Positions 37,592-46,517 of a DNA stretch of 64,000 bases are shown in pieces. Numbering within the stretch: position 1 is the first letter of the stretch; the number at the start of each line of letters is the position of its first letter. Where the stretch lies: the NCBI RefSeq assembly GCF_000186245.1, contig NC_014935.1, positions 1,674,001-1,738,000 on the forward strand, given 5' to 3'. The notes under the pieces are model-generated. The model ran no database searches. It was given only the letters and a program-made list of their open reading frames with translations, and was not told where the DNA came from. Made by a program: the position numbers and the translations under genes. This DNA is from Nitratifractor salsuginis DSM 16511 (GTDB lineage: Bacteria > Campylobacterota > Campylobacteria > Campylobacterales > Sulfurovaceae).

Positions 37592-38425
37592 TCTTTTCTT
37601 GTAATACTTCGCCATAATCACCAGGCGGTCCATAGCCACATCCCGGCGTTTTTCCATATAGACTTTATTGAACGGTGTTTGAGCGTGCAAGACTTTGAAT
37701 CCCTCATTGTATACCGTTCTCAGCACTCCTTTTGCCCGGCTAAAAAAGTCGGCGTGGTCCAGCCGTTTGATCCGCGCATCCCACCCCACGAGCTTCAGCC
37801 GCTGGGTCCTGGCGATATAAAAGTTCGCCACTTTGTCGTAGACAGGGAAACCGCCTAGTAATGCCCCTTCCGGTAAAACCGATTCCCCCGAAGTCGGATG
37901 CAGGCCCGCCTTCCTGTAGTCGGCAGACTTGAAAGAGGGTAGGTTGACAACCGTTCCGCCCATAATATCTATGGCCTCATTCGCTTCCATCGCTCGCATC
38001 GCCGGTTCCAGATCGGTCTCCCCATAAAAGACGAAATCATCATCGAGCAGCAAAACATAAGAGGTCTCTACGGCTTCAAGCGCCGCCTGCCTTCCCGCAG
38101 AAACACCGCTATCATAGGGTAGGACGATCCTCTTTACACCTTCGAGTTCCAGCGGCTCACGGCTATCGTCCACGACGATGACCCTCATATTCGGATAGAA
38201 GCGCTTGATACTCTCCAGCAAACGCGTTACAGTCTCGGGGCGTTCAAAGGTCTTGACGATCGCCGTCAATTTTTCATCGACCAACGACGTCGGCCCAAAA
38301 TATTTATTTCTATCTTTCCATCGCACATAGCCAAGCTCCATCGCGATCAGCGAGTTATAGAGGGGCTTGCCGAGAAAAGTGAGTTTTCCGTGCTTCAAGT
38401 GATGTGACAGAGTGCGACCGACCAT
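37553..38425 (-). CDS. Family 2 glycosyltransferase, 3' end altered by IS insertion
   Basis: 290 residues. GT-A features: LTAIVKTFERPETVTRLLESI, VIVVDDS and the metal-binding LLLDDDFVF, with a later FYIARTQ and KRLDHADFFSRAKG block, as in B4GALNT-type transferases. The last 12 residues (ELKRFFGLLKIL) are encoded by the IS terminal repeat. Removing the IS and one duplication copy makes the original end KYYKKR followed at once by TAA. Last gene of the polysaccharide operon; 6 bp after wecB. Confidence 0.88.
   Translation of the reverse strand: MVGRTLSHHLKHGKLTFLGKPLYNSLIAMELGYVRWKDRNKYFGPTSLVDEKLTAIVKTFERPETVTRLLESIKRFYPNMRVIVVDDSREPLELEGVKRIVLPYDSGVSAGRQAALEAVETSYVLLLDDDFVFYGETDLEPAMRAMEANEAIDIMGGTVVNLPSFKSADYRKAGLHPTSGESVLPEGALLGGFPVYDKVANFYIARTQRLKLVGWDARIKRLDHADFFSRAKGVLRTVYNEGFKVLHAQTPFNKVYMEKRRDVAMDRLVIMAKYYKKRELKRFFGLLKIL
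37592..37599. repeat. Target-site duplication, right copy (TCTTTTCT)
   Basis: Identical to 36538-36545; lies in the last three codons before the original stop of the glycosyltransferase gene. Confidence 0.92.
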
Positions 38426-38431
38426 CGGACT

Positions 38432-39583
38432 TTATCCCTGCGCTTCCAAAAGCGCATCCAAGCACCTTTGGGCAGTCTGTCCATCCCACAATTCGGGTCT
38501 TTGCGGCTTTCGTGTGCTTTGCGAAAGTTCTTTATAGGCTCGGCGTATTTTATCGACGGCATTGCCGACAAGGATCGACGCTCCTCCGTGCTCCCGCAAG
38601 GTAATGGGCCGTTCGGTATTCCAGCGCAACGTCATGCAGGGCGTTCCAAGTACGCAGCACTCTTCCTGCAAACCTCCGCTGTCTGTCAGCATAGTGTTGG
38701 CTTCCATATTCAGCTTGAGCATCTCATAGTAATTGACGGGATGCAACAAAATAAGGTTCGGCTCAGCCGTCACCCGGTCCCAGAGCCCGAATCGCTCGAG
38801 CTGTTTGCGCGTCCTCGGGTGTATGGGCCAGATCAGCACCTCCCGCGCACAGACTTCATCCAGGAGGAAATCGATGATCGGTTCGAGCACCTCTTTGCGA
38901 TCGACATTGGAGGGCCGGTGCATCGTCAGAATGGAAAAAGACTCCACCTTGTCGGGAAGTTCCGTCCGTGATTCCAGCAGGTTGTCGCGAATGATCGTTC
39001 CGACATCCAGTGCCGCGGCTTTTTGCCTATTGGCTTCGAGGGTATCGATCATAATGTTTCCGACAAATCGGATCTTCTCCTCCGGCACACCTTCTTTACG
39101 CAGATTCTCATTGGAAAGCCTGTCAGGAGTCAGCAAAAGATCAGAGAGCCTATCGGTTACCAGACGATTGATCTCTTCGGGCATATCCATATCGCCCGAA
39201 CGCAATCCCGCTTCGATATGGCACACCCTGATATGCTCTTTTTTAGCCGTCACCGCACAGGCAAGCGTGGCATTGACATCCCCGACGACCACGACCCAGT
39301 CGGGGCGTTCCTCCCGAAGTACTTTTTCAAAAGCGATCATCGTATTCCCCACCTGCTCCGCGTGGCTTCCGGAACCGATCCCCAGATGGATGTCCGCTTC
39401 TGGAATCCCAAGCGATTCAAAGAAAACTTTGGACATACGCTCATCATAATGCTGCCCGGTATGAACCAAAAGATGCTCTATCGCCTCATTGCCGGTATTC
39501 ACATTATGTTTTCTGATCGCATTGATAAACGGAGCGATCTTCATAAAATTTGGACGAGCCCCCACTACGGAGATGATTTTCAT
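38432..39583 (-). CDS. wecB: UDP-N-acetylglucosamine 2-epimerase (non-hydrolysing)
   Basis: 383 residues. The family starts with VVGARPNFMKIAPF. Other WecB marks are VHTGQHYDERMS, HIEAGLRSGDMDMPEEINR, TMHRPSNVD, MLTDSGGLQEECCVLGTPCMTLR and NTERP. The enzyme makes UDP-ManNAc for the surface polysaccharide. The nucleotide-sugar dehydrogenase at the other end of the operon could oxidise it to UDP-ManNAcA. Overlaps the next upstream gene by 4 bp. Confidence 0.94.
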   Translation of the reverse strand: MKIISVVGARPNFMKIAPFINAIRKHNVNTGNEAIEHLLVHTGQHYDERMSKVFFESLGIPEADIHLGIGSGSHAEQVGNTMIAFEKVLREERPDWVVVVGDVNATLACAVTAKKEHIRVCHIEAGLRSGDMDMPEEINRLVTDRLSDLLLTPDRLSNENLRKEGVPEEKIRFVGNIMIDTLEANRQKAAALDVGTIIRDNLLESRTELPDKVESFSILTMHRPSNVDRKEVLEPIIDFLLDEVCAREVLIWPIHPRTRKQLERFGLWDRVTAEPNLILLHPVNYYEMLKLNMEANTMLTDSGGLQEECCVLGTPCMTLRWNTERPITLREHGGASILVGNAVDKIRRAYKELSQSTRKPQRPELWDGQTAQRCLDALLEAQG

Positions 39584-40800
39584 TGTTCCCTCTCTCCCAC
39601 TTGTTCGATAATTTTCAACATTTTCATTGCCAGGCCTTTTCGGTCAAAGTCTATCGCGAGTTTCTTACACCCCTCCACACAGGAGCGATAAAGCGCCTCA
39701 TCCTCTTTGAGCCGCATCAGCTTCTCCAGGAAATCCTTTTCGTTCTCCGGTTCGAAACAGAGCCCGGCACCGTAACGCTCGATGATCTCCTGTGCCTGCC
39801 CTTCGACGCCAAGCAGAGTGGGTTTTCCCATAGCCGAGGCTTCGAAGATCTTGGAGGGGATGACGGTTTTGAACGTCTCGGACTTTTTCAGCGGAGCAAG
39901 GGAGACATCGACAATGCTCAAATACCGAGGCACCTCTTCTTTGGCGATAGGATCAAGCAGTGTAACATTCTCCAATCCCAGTTCATTGACAGCTTCGACC
40001 AGACCCGCCTTGGCCGCACCGCTTCCCACAAAAAGGAAATGGATCGAATCGTCCTTTACCTTCGCGACGGAGCGGATGATAAAATCGAGACTGTGCGCCA
40101 TACCGTGGGTTCCGATATATCCGACAACGAATTTTCCTTCCAATCCAAGGGCAGAGAGCAGTTCTTCATCTTTTTCTCTCGGCTCATAGAGCTCGAGGTT
40201 GGCGCCGTTGGTCACGACCTCCACCTTCTCCGCATCGATACCCCTGTCGATAAGATTTTGTTTGAAGGCATCGGTCACCGCCACGACTTTGGCGGCATCT
40301 CTGTAAAGCCAAAGCTCCACCCTTTCCAGCCAATCTAACGCACGGCTCTGTTTCATAGCCCCCACGGTACGGATGGACTCCGGCCAGAGATCACGCAGTT
40401 CGAAGATCCAGGGTTTTCGGCGTATCTTTGAAAGTGCCAAGGCTGTCCAGGTCGTAAAAAATTGCGGAGAAGTGGCGATGATCACATCATAGTTTTGAAA
40501 GAGCCCTGCCCAAAACGCCGTAAAAGCGAAACTGAAATAATCCATTACGCGTTTGGCAAATCCCTCGTTGGCCGTGATATAGCTCCAGACACGGATGACT
40601 TCAATGCCATCGATATATTCTTTTTGATAAAACCTGTTCTTGTACCCCTGGTAAACTTTGCCCTGCGGAAAATTCGGTGCACAGGTAACGACGGTCACCT
40701 CCACTCCCTCCTTCACCCACTCTTTGCAATGCTCATAGGTCCGCGTTGCCGGGGCGTTGGTTTCTGGAGGGAAGTTGTCGGTGATGAAGAGGAGTTTCAT
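39580..40800 (-). CDS. Family 4 glycosyltransferase (WbuB-like)
   Basis: 406 residues of GT-B fold. It starts LFITDNFPPETNAPATRTYEH as in WbuB/WcaI-type enzymes. The C-terminal donor site shows GTHGMAHSLDF and EASAMGKPTLLGVEGQA, with EX7E spacing. WbuB-type proteins transfer an N-acetylated fucosamine or related sugar onto the lipid-linked primer. It directly follows the polysaccharide-deacetylase-like gene without a gap, and marks the return to GC-rich sequence. Confidence 0.88.
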   Translation of the reverse strand: MKLLFITDNFPPETNAPATRTYEHCKEWVKEGVEVTVVTCAPNFPQGKVYQGYKNRFYQKEYIDGIEVIRVWSYITANEGFAKRVMDYFSFAFTAFWAGLFQNYDVIIATSPQFFTTWTALALSKIRRKPWIFELRDLWPESIRTVGAMKQSRALDWLERVELWLYRDAAKVVAVTDAFKQNLIDRGIDAEKVEVVTNGANLELYEPREKDEELLSALGLEGKFVVGYIGTHGMAHSLDFIIRSVAKVKDDSIHFLFVGSGAAKAGLVEAVNELGLENVTLLDPIAKEEVPRYLSIVDVSLAPLKKSETFKTVIPSKIFEASAMGKPTLLGVEGQAQEIIERYGAGLCFEPENEKDFLEKLMRLKEDEALYRSCVEGCKKLAIDFDRKGLAMKMLKIIEQVGEREQ

Positions 40801-41724
40801 CTATTCTCCAATAAAATAAGTATTTAATGAGTATACTTCAATTTCTGTAAGCCACTCCTCTAGTGCAGATTTGAATAGTGTGTTATGATTTATTACTTCA
40901 TAATTAAAATATTTTAATATTTTTATGAAAGGTTTTTCGAAAAAAAAGTATTTTATATTATGTTTCAATATATTATCATGATTTTCTCGAGCAAACCGAT
41001 TCGTAAAAACAGAGAAACTATGGAAGTTTATATTAACATAGTTACTATTATCAATATATTGCCTCATACTGCTATATGTGAAAAAATCAGGTGAAAGATT
41101 AACGATCTCTCTTTTTCTTTTTATAGATTGTATAAGCAAAGATGTAACAGGATATTCTTTTATATTAAAATAGCTTTCATATGGTTCTTCTATATTTATT
41201 TTATGTTCCATTGTATCAATATGAACTGTATCTTTTTTCATAATAGAACTGAATTGATAACCTGCTCTGGATAAGGCTTCATAATATTGTTTATTTACAC
41301 TATAACCACCTGGTCTAAAAGAATCAACCTTGACTCCATGTCTTTCAAAGACTCTTTTGGCCCATATCAAAGCAGAGACCTGTTGATCTAAAGTATAATC
41401 TGAAAACTTATCGCTCTTTGTATTGAATTCCATAGGTAAATTTTTCATATGCATATGAGGCTGAAGCTTTATATTATCAAAGGGCAGCAATAGTTCAATT
41501 AGATAATTAATATTTTCAAAATAATCATCATAACCAAGGTCATCTGTTTTGGGAGATAGGCTTATGAAAAATGTGGCCTTCAAATCCCTATTTTTTAATT
41601 CTTTTGCGATATATAGTGCACCAAGCAAAATATTAGTGTAAAAATTTGGATTATAGCTCATACGACTAGTAATTGTCTCAATATCAAATGTTAAATATAT
41701 TTTTCTCATATTGTCACTTGTCAT
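40801..41724 (-). CDS. Polysaccharide deacetylase-like (CE4/NodB fold) protein
   Basis: 307 residues. The CE4 pattern is visible: IYLTFDIET (catalytic aspartate region), KATFFIS, a histidine pair in LQPHMHMKN and FRPGGYSVN. A later NINFHSFS supplies the final histidine. It is likely to remove an acyl group from a sugar or lipid-linked intermediate, but the exact reaction is unclear. AT-rich codon use, like its neighbours down to 54 kb. Overlaps the formyltransferase gene by 11 bp; an ATG 15 bp downstream is another start option. Confidence 0.75.
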   Translation of the reverse strand: MTSDNMRKIYLTFDIETITSRMSYNPNFYTNILLGALYIAKELKNRDLKATFFISLSPKTDDLGYDDYFENINYLIELLLPFDNIKLQPHMHMKNLPMEFNTKSDKFSDYTLDQQVSALIWAKRVFERHGVKVDSFRPGGYSVNKQYYEALSRAGYQFSSIMKKDTVHIDTMEHKINIEEPYESYFNIKEYPVTSLLIQSIKRKREIVNLSPDFFTYSSMRQYIDNSNYVNINFHSFSVFTNRFARENHDNILKHNIKYFFFEKPFIKILKYFNYEVINHNTLFKSALEEWLTEIEVYSLNTYFIGE

Positions 41725-42502
41725 AATATCGTTCTATTCTTTTTATCAAGGAAACATTTTTAAGGTTTTTTTTTATCCTAAATAAACCAATAAAATCCTT
41801 TAATAATGTCCTGTCTTTTGCCAAGTATAACTTTCCTTTTTCTGTTTGTTTTTCACCAGGTAGAATTCTATGTTCAGAATCAATTTTTTTTATGATTCTG
41901 CACATTTCATTAGTTGCGTACTCAAATGTTTTTGCAGAAACAGTAAACTCGTCGTCAGTTGATTTAATGTCTGGATAGACTTTAGCAAGGATATCCCCAC
42001 TATCAACTTTTTCAATCATATAATGTAAAGTAGCACCAGCTTTTTCTACTTCGCCATTATAAAGTGCCCAAAAAATGGTATTGCCACCCTTGTAGTCTGG
42101 AGAAATACCGCCATGTAAGTTTATGGCACCAAATTGTGCCAAATTCATAATCCTGTTTGAAATGATTGGTGTACCAAAAACAACTATAAGATCAGGACCA
42201 AAATCACTTATTAAATCAAATGTTTCATCTGAATTATAACTTTCAACAATAAATTCATCAGGTATTTTGTTTATTTTAAAATAAACTTTTTCTCTTAGTT
42301 TCCATTTAACAAAAGTATAAAAAATATATTTACTAACTCTATTAAAAAATGTTACTGGTGATTTAATCATCATGTTCAACAATCTATTTTTATTGACCCT
42401 TCTATGCGTCAAGCATAAATAGTCATGTGAGGGAAGACTTGATACCTTCTGTGCAAAATACGCATGCCTCGGATCAGGTCCTTTTAAAATACATATCTTC
42501 AT
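41714..42502 (-). CDS. Formyltransferase family protein (sugar N-formyltransferase candidate)
   Basis: 262 residues. The formyl-THF-binding motif is seen as FGAINLHGGISPDYKGGNTIFWAL, with the preceding PDLIVVFGTPIIS strand and the later DSGDILAK, all as in methionyl-tRNA formyltransferase and sugar formyltransferases. The N-terminus differs from Fmt, and the setting makes an N-formylated amino sugar likely. It overlaps the CapK-like gene by 4 bp. Confidence 0.82.
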   Translation of the reverse strand: MKICILKGPDPRHAYFAQKVSSLPSHDYLCLTHRRVNKNRLLNMMIKSPVTFFNRVSKYIFYTFVKWKLREKVYFKINKIPDEFIVESYNSDETFDLISDFGPDLIVVFGTPIISNRIMNLAQFGAINLHGGISPDYKGGNTIFWALYNGEVEKAGATLHYMIEKVDSGDILAKVYPDIKSTDDEFTVSAKTFEYATNEMCRIIKKIDSEHRILPGEKQTEKGKLYLAKDRTLLKDFIGLFRIKKNLKNVSLIKRIERYYDK

Positions 42503-43803
42503 TTGCTGTCTAGTTTCCTATTGATTTCAGAATAAAAATGTTTTATTTTTCCAGAAGATGGTCTATTTATTTTATCTACTTGATTTACAATAATTTTAAG
42601 TCCTGGTTCCAGGTATTCTGCGACACTATACTCCAATTCTTCTATGTCTTTTTGAGATATTTTCTTGTCTGATACTACATCAAACTCAAATGTATCCAAG
42701 GCTGTTTGTCGAATAATAAATTCTTTTAATACTCCAGAGGATTCAAGCAATGCACGTGACACATAATAAAACGTTAGTCCAGGTGATTGCTTTCCACTTG
42801 GAAGAAGTGCAACATCATTTGTTCTCCCTTCCAATTTGGAAATATATCTGTTTCTATTGCCACAAGTACACTTTTGATTTTCCAAGGAAGCAATATCTCC
42901 AATATTATAGCGAATCATAGGAAATGACTTATTTGACAAATCGGTCACTAATAATTCATTTCTATCATTGGTTTCAAAATAAAGATTTTCTTCTAATAAG
43001 TGAATATGTCCCCTGTCACACTCAAAGCCAAAAATTCCTGCTTCTGCTGATCCATATTCATTCCTTACCTTTACTCCTGTTGCTTTTTTGATGATTGCTT
43101 TGTCCTCTACACTGCATGTTTCTGATGTCACTATGACAAGTTTTAATGTTGGACATATTTCCTTAAGAATCAATCTTTTTTTTATCAAATATCTCGAGAA
43201 TAGAACGATGGCACTTGTATATCCATATATGTACTCAAATGCTATTCTTTTAAATCTCTTAATCCATTCTTCAAATATTTCATCAGAGAATTCAAAAACG
43301 ACAAAGCGGTTTCTGTTCAATATGAAATCTTTTGTTTTTTGAATTATCTTACCTTTAAAACTTTTTGGCATACCATAAAATCTAGCCTCTTTAGAAGATA
43401 ATGTTAGTCCATGTTGAGCCAAAAAATATTTTTTATATGCCCAAACCCTAGCTTGTGTGTAATAACTTTTTGTAAACGTCAAAGGGTGACCAGATGAACC
43501 AGAGGTGTTATTAATATAAAGATTTTTTATATTGTATGGCTTTGAAATAAGCCTATCTAAGTCTATTTGAAGATCTGATTTTGTGATAATCGGAAGTTCC
43601 TCCCATTTTTCCGGAAACACATCGCCTACATAATCACGATAAAAAGTATTGTTATCATAGAGATATTGCGCAATTTCCCACTTCTTTTTCTCCTGCCACT
43701 GCAAAAAATCTTCTTTGGGAAGCGATCGTAACATTTCGATCTCTTTAACGATAGTATCGATATTATAATATCGCCATTTATAGATCAGCTCGAACAACGA
43801 CAT
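42499..43803 (-). CDS. CapK-like adenylate-forming enzyme
   Basis: 434 residues of the phenylacetate-CoA-ligase/CapK family. The ATP-binding loop NNTSGSSGHPLTFTKS is clear, as are VRNEYGSAEAGIFGFEC and PMIRYNIGDIASLENQKCTCGN, with a zinc-like CxC. Such proteins in capsule loci activate an acid for attachment to sugar; the acid is not known. It starts directly at the end of the next upstream gene. Confidence 0.85.
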   Translation of the reverse strand: MSLFELIYKWRYYNIDTIVKEIEMLRSLPKEDFLQWQEKKKWEIAQYLYDNNTFYRDYVGDVFPEKWEELPIITKSDLQIDLDRLISKPYNIKNLYINNTSGSSGHPLTFTKSYYTQARVWAYKKYFLAQHGLTLSSKEARFYGMPKSFKGKIIQKTKDFILNRNRFVVFEFSDEIFEEWIKRFKRIAFEYIYGYTSAIVLFSRYLIKKRLILKEICPTLKLVIVTSETCSVEDKAIIKKATGVKVRNEYGSAEAGIFGFECDRGHIHLLEENLYFETNDRNELLVTDLSNKSFPMIRYNIGDIASLENQKCTCGNRNRYISKLEGRTNDVALLPSGKQSPGLTFYYVSRALLESSGVLKEFIIRQTALDTFEFDVVSDKKISQKDIEELEYSVAEYLEPGLKIIVNQVDKINRPSSGKIKHFYSEINRKLDSK

Positions 43804-44820
43804 TTAACTCTCCTTCCCATCAAGCAGCCTCATCCACTTGGCTTTGATATGTTCCCAAGAAAAAGTTTCAGCTTTTTTCCTGGCATTTTTAGAGATTGAT
43901 GCAGCCAAGTATGGATCAGAAAGAAGGATATCTACTTTTTGCGCCATATCTTCATCATCGGCCCTGGACAACAATATATTTTCATTGTCATTCCAGATAT
44001 ATGGTATTTCACCGACATTTGTTGAAACAACAGGTATACCGCAAGCCGCAGCCTCAATCACAGCCATACCAAAGCTTTCATAACGCGTTGTATTCAAATA
44101 GACTGCGTGGGTTTGATAATATCGATAGAGCTCTTCATTTGGGATTCTTCCGACAACTTCAACGTGATCATCAAGCTCCAATTCGATGATCAGCTTCTCA
44201 ATCCCTGGCAAAAGACCATGATCCGGCCCGATCATTGTCAACTTGATATCCGGATATTTCGTTACTAATTTGCCAATGGTCCTGACAGCCAATTCAGGTT
44301 GATATATCTCAGCAAAGGCCCGTACCCAAAGAATAGTATTTGGATGTACGTTGTCGCGATTATAGTTGAATCTATCAATTTCTATAAAATTCGGCATATA
44401 ATTTACATTGAAACCTTTCCGTTTAAAAAAATCTATCAGGAACAATGATGGTGATTGTAAAATATCCGCACGTTCAAACACTTTCTTCATTCTTGAAGGA
44501 TATCGTTCATATTCTTCGTGCAACATCCCACCACGAAGGGTCATTATTAATCTTTCCTTTTTAGCCTTGGCTATTCTTGACGCTATATCGGCATAATAAA
44601 ATGCTTTATTACTAAAAACATCAATATGTACAATATCAAATCTGCTGCTTAATAAAGTCCATATAATATCCATTGAACGCAAGGCCAAATTTTCATAACG
44701 TGATACCAAAACTACTTCGTATTTATCTCTTAACAATATTGAAATCTTCTCAGAAATCCCTTTTGTACCTCTCTTATCGGAGAGATGACTGCCCACAAAA
44801 ACTATTCTCTTTTTATTCAT
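43804..44820 (-). CDS. Family 4 glycosyltransferase
   Basis: 338 residues. GT-B with IVFVGSHLSDKRGTKGISE at the N-terminal acceptor side, ILWVRAFAEIYQPELAVRTI at the domain boundary, and the donor motif YESFGMAVIEAAACGIPVVSTNVGEIP. Probably adds one sugar to the lipid-linked repeat unit. AT-rich; overlaps the next upstream acyltransferase gene by 8 bp. Confidence 0.88.
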   Translation of the reverse strand: MNKKRIVFVGSHLSDKRGTKGISEKISILLRDKYEVVLVSRYENLALRSMDIIWTLLSSRFDIVHIDVFSNKAFYYADIASRIAKAKKERLIMTLRGGMLHEEYERYPSRMKKVFERADILQSPSLFLIDFFKRKGFNVNYMPNFIEIDRFNYNRDNVHPNTILWVRAFAEIYQPELAVRTIGKLVTKYPDIKLTMIGPDHGLLPGIEKLIIELELDDHVEVVGRIPNEELYRYYQTHAVYLNTTRYESFGMAVIEAAACGIPVVSTNVGEIPYIWNDNENILLSRADDEDMAQKVDILLSDPYLAASISKNARKKAETFSWEHIKAKWMRLLDGKES

Positions 44821-45334
44821 ATCTTTTTATACTCCGGCAGGGTGCTCCCGCACAAAGTGTTTGATCTTGCATCTTCCCTTTTACGACACTATTCGCCGCT
44901 ACAACCACACCCTTTCCTATGTCACTACCGGCAAGAATGCTACACTGTGCAGCTATCCAACTTCCTTCTCTTACAGTTATGGGTTTTTTTCTTGGCATAC
45001 CATATCTAAATGAACCGTTGACTTTTGTATGATCAGAAGAAGCAAATACGCAGTATGGTCCTATGATCACCTCATCTCCGATCGTGATTATTTCTCCGGC
45101 AGAGAACCATGTGCCATATGCAATATAAACATCTTCACCTATATGAATATTTTTAGGGTTGTAAAAAATTACGTTTCTTCCTAACCTTAAATTTCTCCCA
45201 CATTCACCTAAAAAAAAATGGACCAAATATCCCCGAATACGCAATACAGGTACAATGTCAGGTAACCAATTTGTCAAAAGTAATGCAAAATGCAAAGGTA
45301 TGTCATAACGCAGTAATCTTCTAATGTTGCGCAT
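44813..45334 (-). CDS. Left-handed-beta-helix acyltransferase
   Basis: 173 residues. Repeats of the hexapeptide type occur from about 50 on (IHIGEDVYIAYGTW, ITIGDEVIIGPYCVFASSDH, SWIAAQCSILAGSDIGKG). The catalytic histidine is in the SSDH motif of acetyltransferases of the WbbJ/maltose type. The end is GAPCRSIKRYE. It likely O-acetylates a sugar of the polysaccharide. Confidence 0.87.
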   Translation of the reverse strand: MRNIRRLLRYDIPLHFALLLTNWLPDIVPVLRIRGYLVHFFLGECGRNLRLGRNVIFYNPKNIHIGEDVYIAYGTWFSAGEIITIGDEVIIGPYCVFASSDHTKVNGSFRYGMPRKKPITVREGSWIAAQCSILAGSDIGKGVVVAANSVVKGKMQDQTLCAGAPCRSIKRYE

Positions 45335-46517
45335 TATCAGAATAATCCTTCATAATATCAATCATTTTTTTTATTTGAATTTCCATAATATTGAGCTTTG
45401 CGAGATCATATCCATTGATAATCAAGCGTTTCCGTAATCTTTCATCTTCCAATAATCTTTTAACAGCTCCGGATATCTGCCTGGGATTGGACTGCTCGAC
45501 CAAAAGAACATCTTCTCCCTCGTTAAGCATATCTGGGATAGAACCAACTCGAGTCGAAATTATCGGCATACTTTGTGCCATAGCCTCCCATATCGTTCGA
45601 GGAAACCCTTCGTTGCCTTTCGATGCGACAATAAATATATCGCAACTTCTATAAAATGAAAAAAGCTCTTTCCCAACACGCTTTTTCCCATGAAAAAAAA
45701 CAAGATCTTCCAACCCTTTCTTTTTAATGTTGAGTGTCAAGTCTTTTAAATACTTCCCTTCAGCAGAAGGATCCCATCCAGCTATATGTAATTCCACATC
45801 AATTCCATCTCTTCGCAAGAGTTTTAAAGCATCAATGATATCATCAATACCTTTTGCTGGTTCAATCCTTCCGGCATAGGCCAGTTTTATAGGAAATTTT
45901 ACACAAGTATCTTCTCTTTTAAAAAAATCATTGACGGTCAACGTGGTCGTTCTAATCTCAAAAACATTATTATGTTTTTCATTATATTCATCATAAACAA
46001 CCCTATTGTTGGCAAATATTAAAGCATGGCGAGCATAGTGGTCCTGTAATGTTTTATTGATTTTATAAAAGGACCATAGTGAAAATTTTTTAAGTGGATG
46101 TCTAATATTGGAACCAGCCAAGCTTTTGAGATAATCACCAACCAACAAAAAGGCATAGAGGACATTATTTTTTTTACACATTTTGGCCACAAACGGCAAA
46201 AGTGGTGACGGTCCCCGAATCAACATCAAATCGACAGTTGAAAGATATGGCTTGATCCTGGAGGTGTGTTTCCTATAATTCAGGACCCTATTAAACATAG
46301 TGTCGTGTATGCCAAGATTTACCAAAGAGACATTATTTTCTTTTATCATGTAATCCATCGAATCAAGTTCGCTTTCCAAAGGCCTGTGTAAAAAACAAAT
46401 AACTTCTTCACATTCTTTGGCAAGCGATTCAATAAATACACCCAAATACCCAGGCATGTATATTTTTCCATCTGATTTTTTTATCGCTGGTATATGATAA
46501 TGAAATCCCAATGTCAT
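45321..46517 (-). CDS. Family 4 glycosyltransferase
   Basis: 398 residues. GT-B: FPIKLAYAGRIEPAKGIDDI opens the donor domain, followed by IAGWDPSAEGK and the EX7E region KGNEGFPRTIWEAMAQSMPIISTRVGSIPDM (in two halves). Sugar specificity not readable. Overlaps the acyltransferase by 14 bp and the Wzy-like gene by 4 bp. Confidence 0.88.
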   Translation of the reverse strand: MTLGFHYHIPAIKKSDGKIYMPGYLGVFIESLAKECEEVICFLHRPLESELDSMDYMIKENNVSLVNLGIHDTMFNRVLNYRKHTSRIKPYLSTVDLMLIRGPSPLLPFVAKMCKKNNVLYAFLLVGDYLKSLAGSNIRHPLKKFSLWSFYKINKTLQDHYARHALIFANNRVVYDEYNEKHNNVFEIRTTTLTVNDFFKREDTCVKFPIKLAYAGRIEPAKGIDDIIDALKLLRRDGIDVELHIAGWDPSAEGKYLKDLTLNIKKKGLEDLVFFHGKKRVGKELFSFYRSCDIFIVASKGNEGFPRTIWEAMAQSMPIISTRVGSIPDMLNEGEDVLLVEQSNPRQISGAVKRLLEDERLRKRLIINGYDLAKLNIMEIQIKKMIDIMKDYSDNAQH

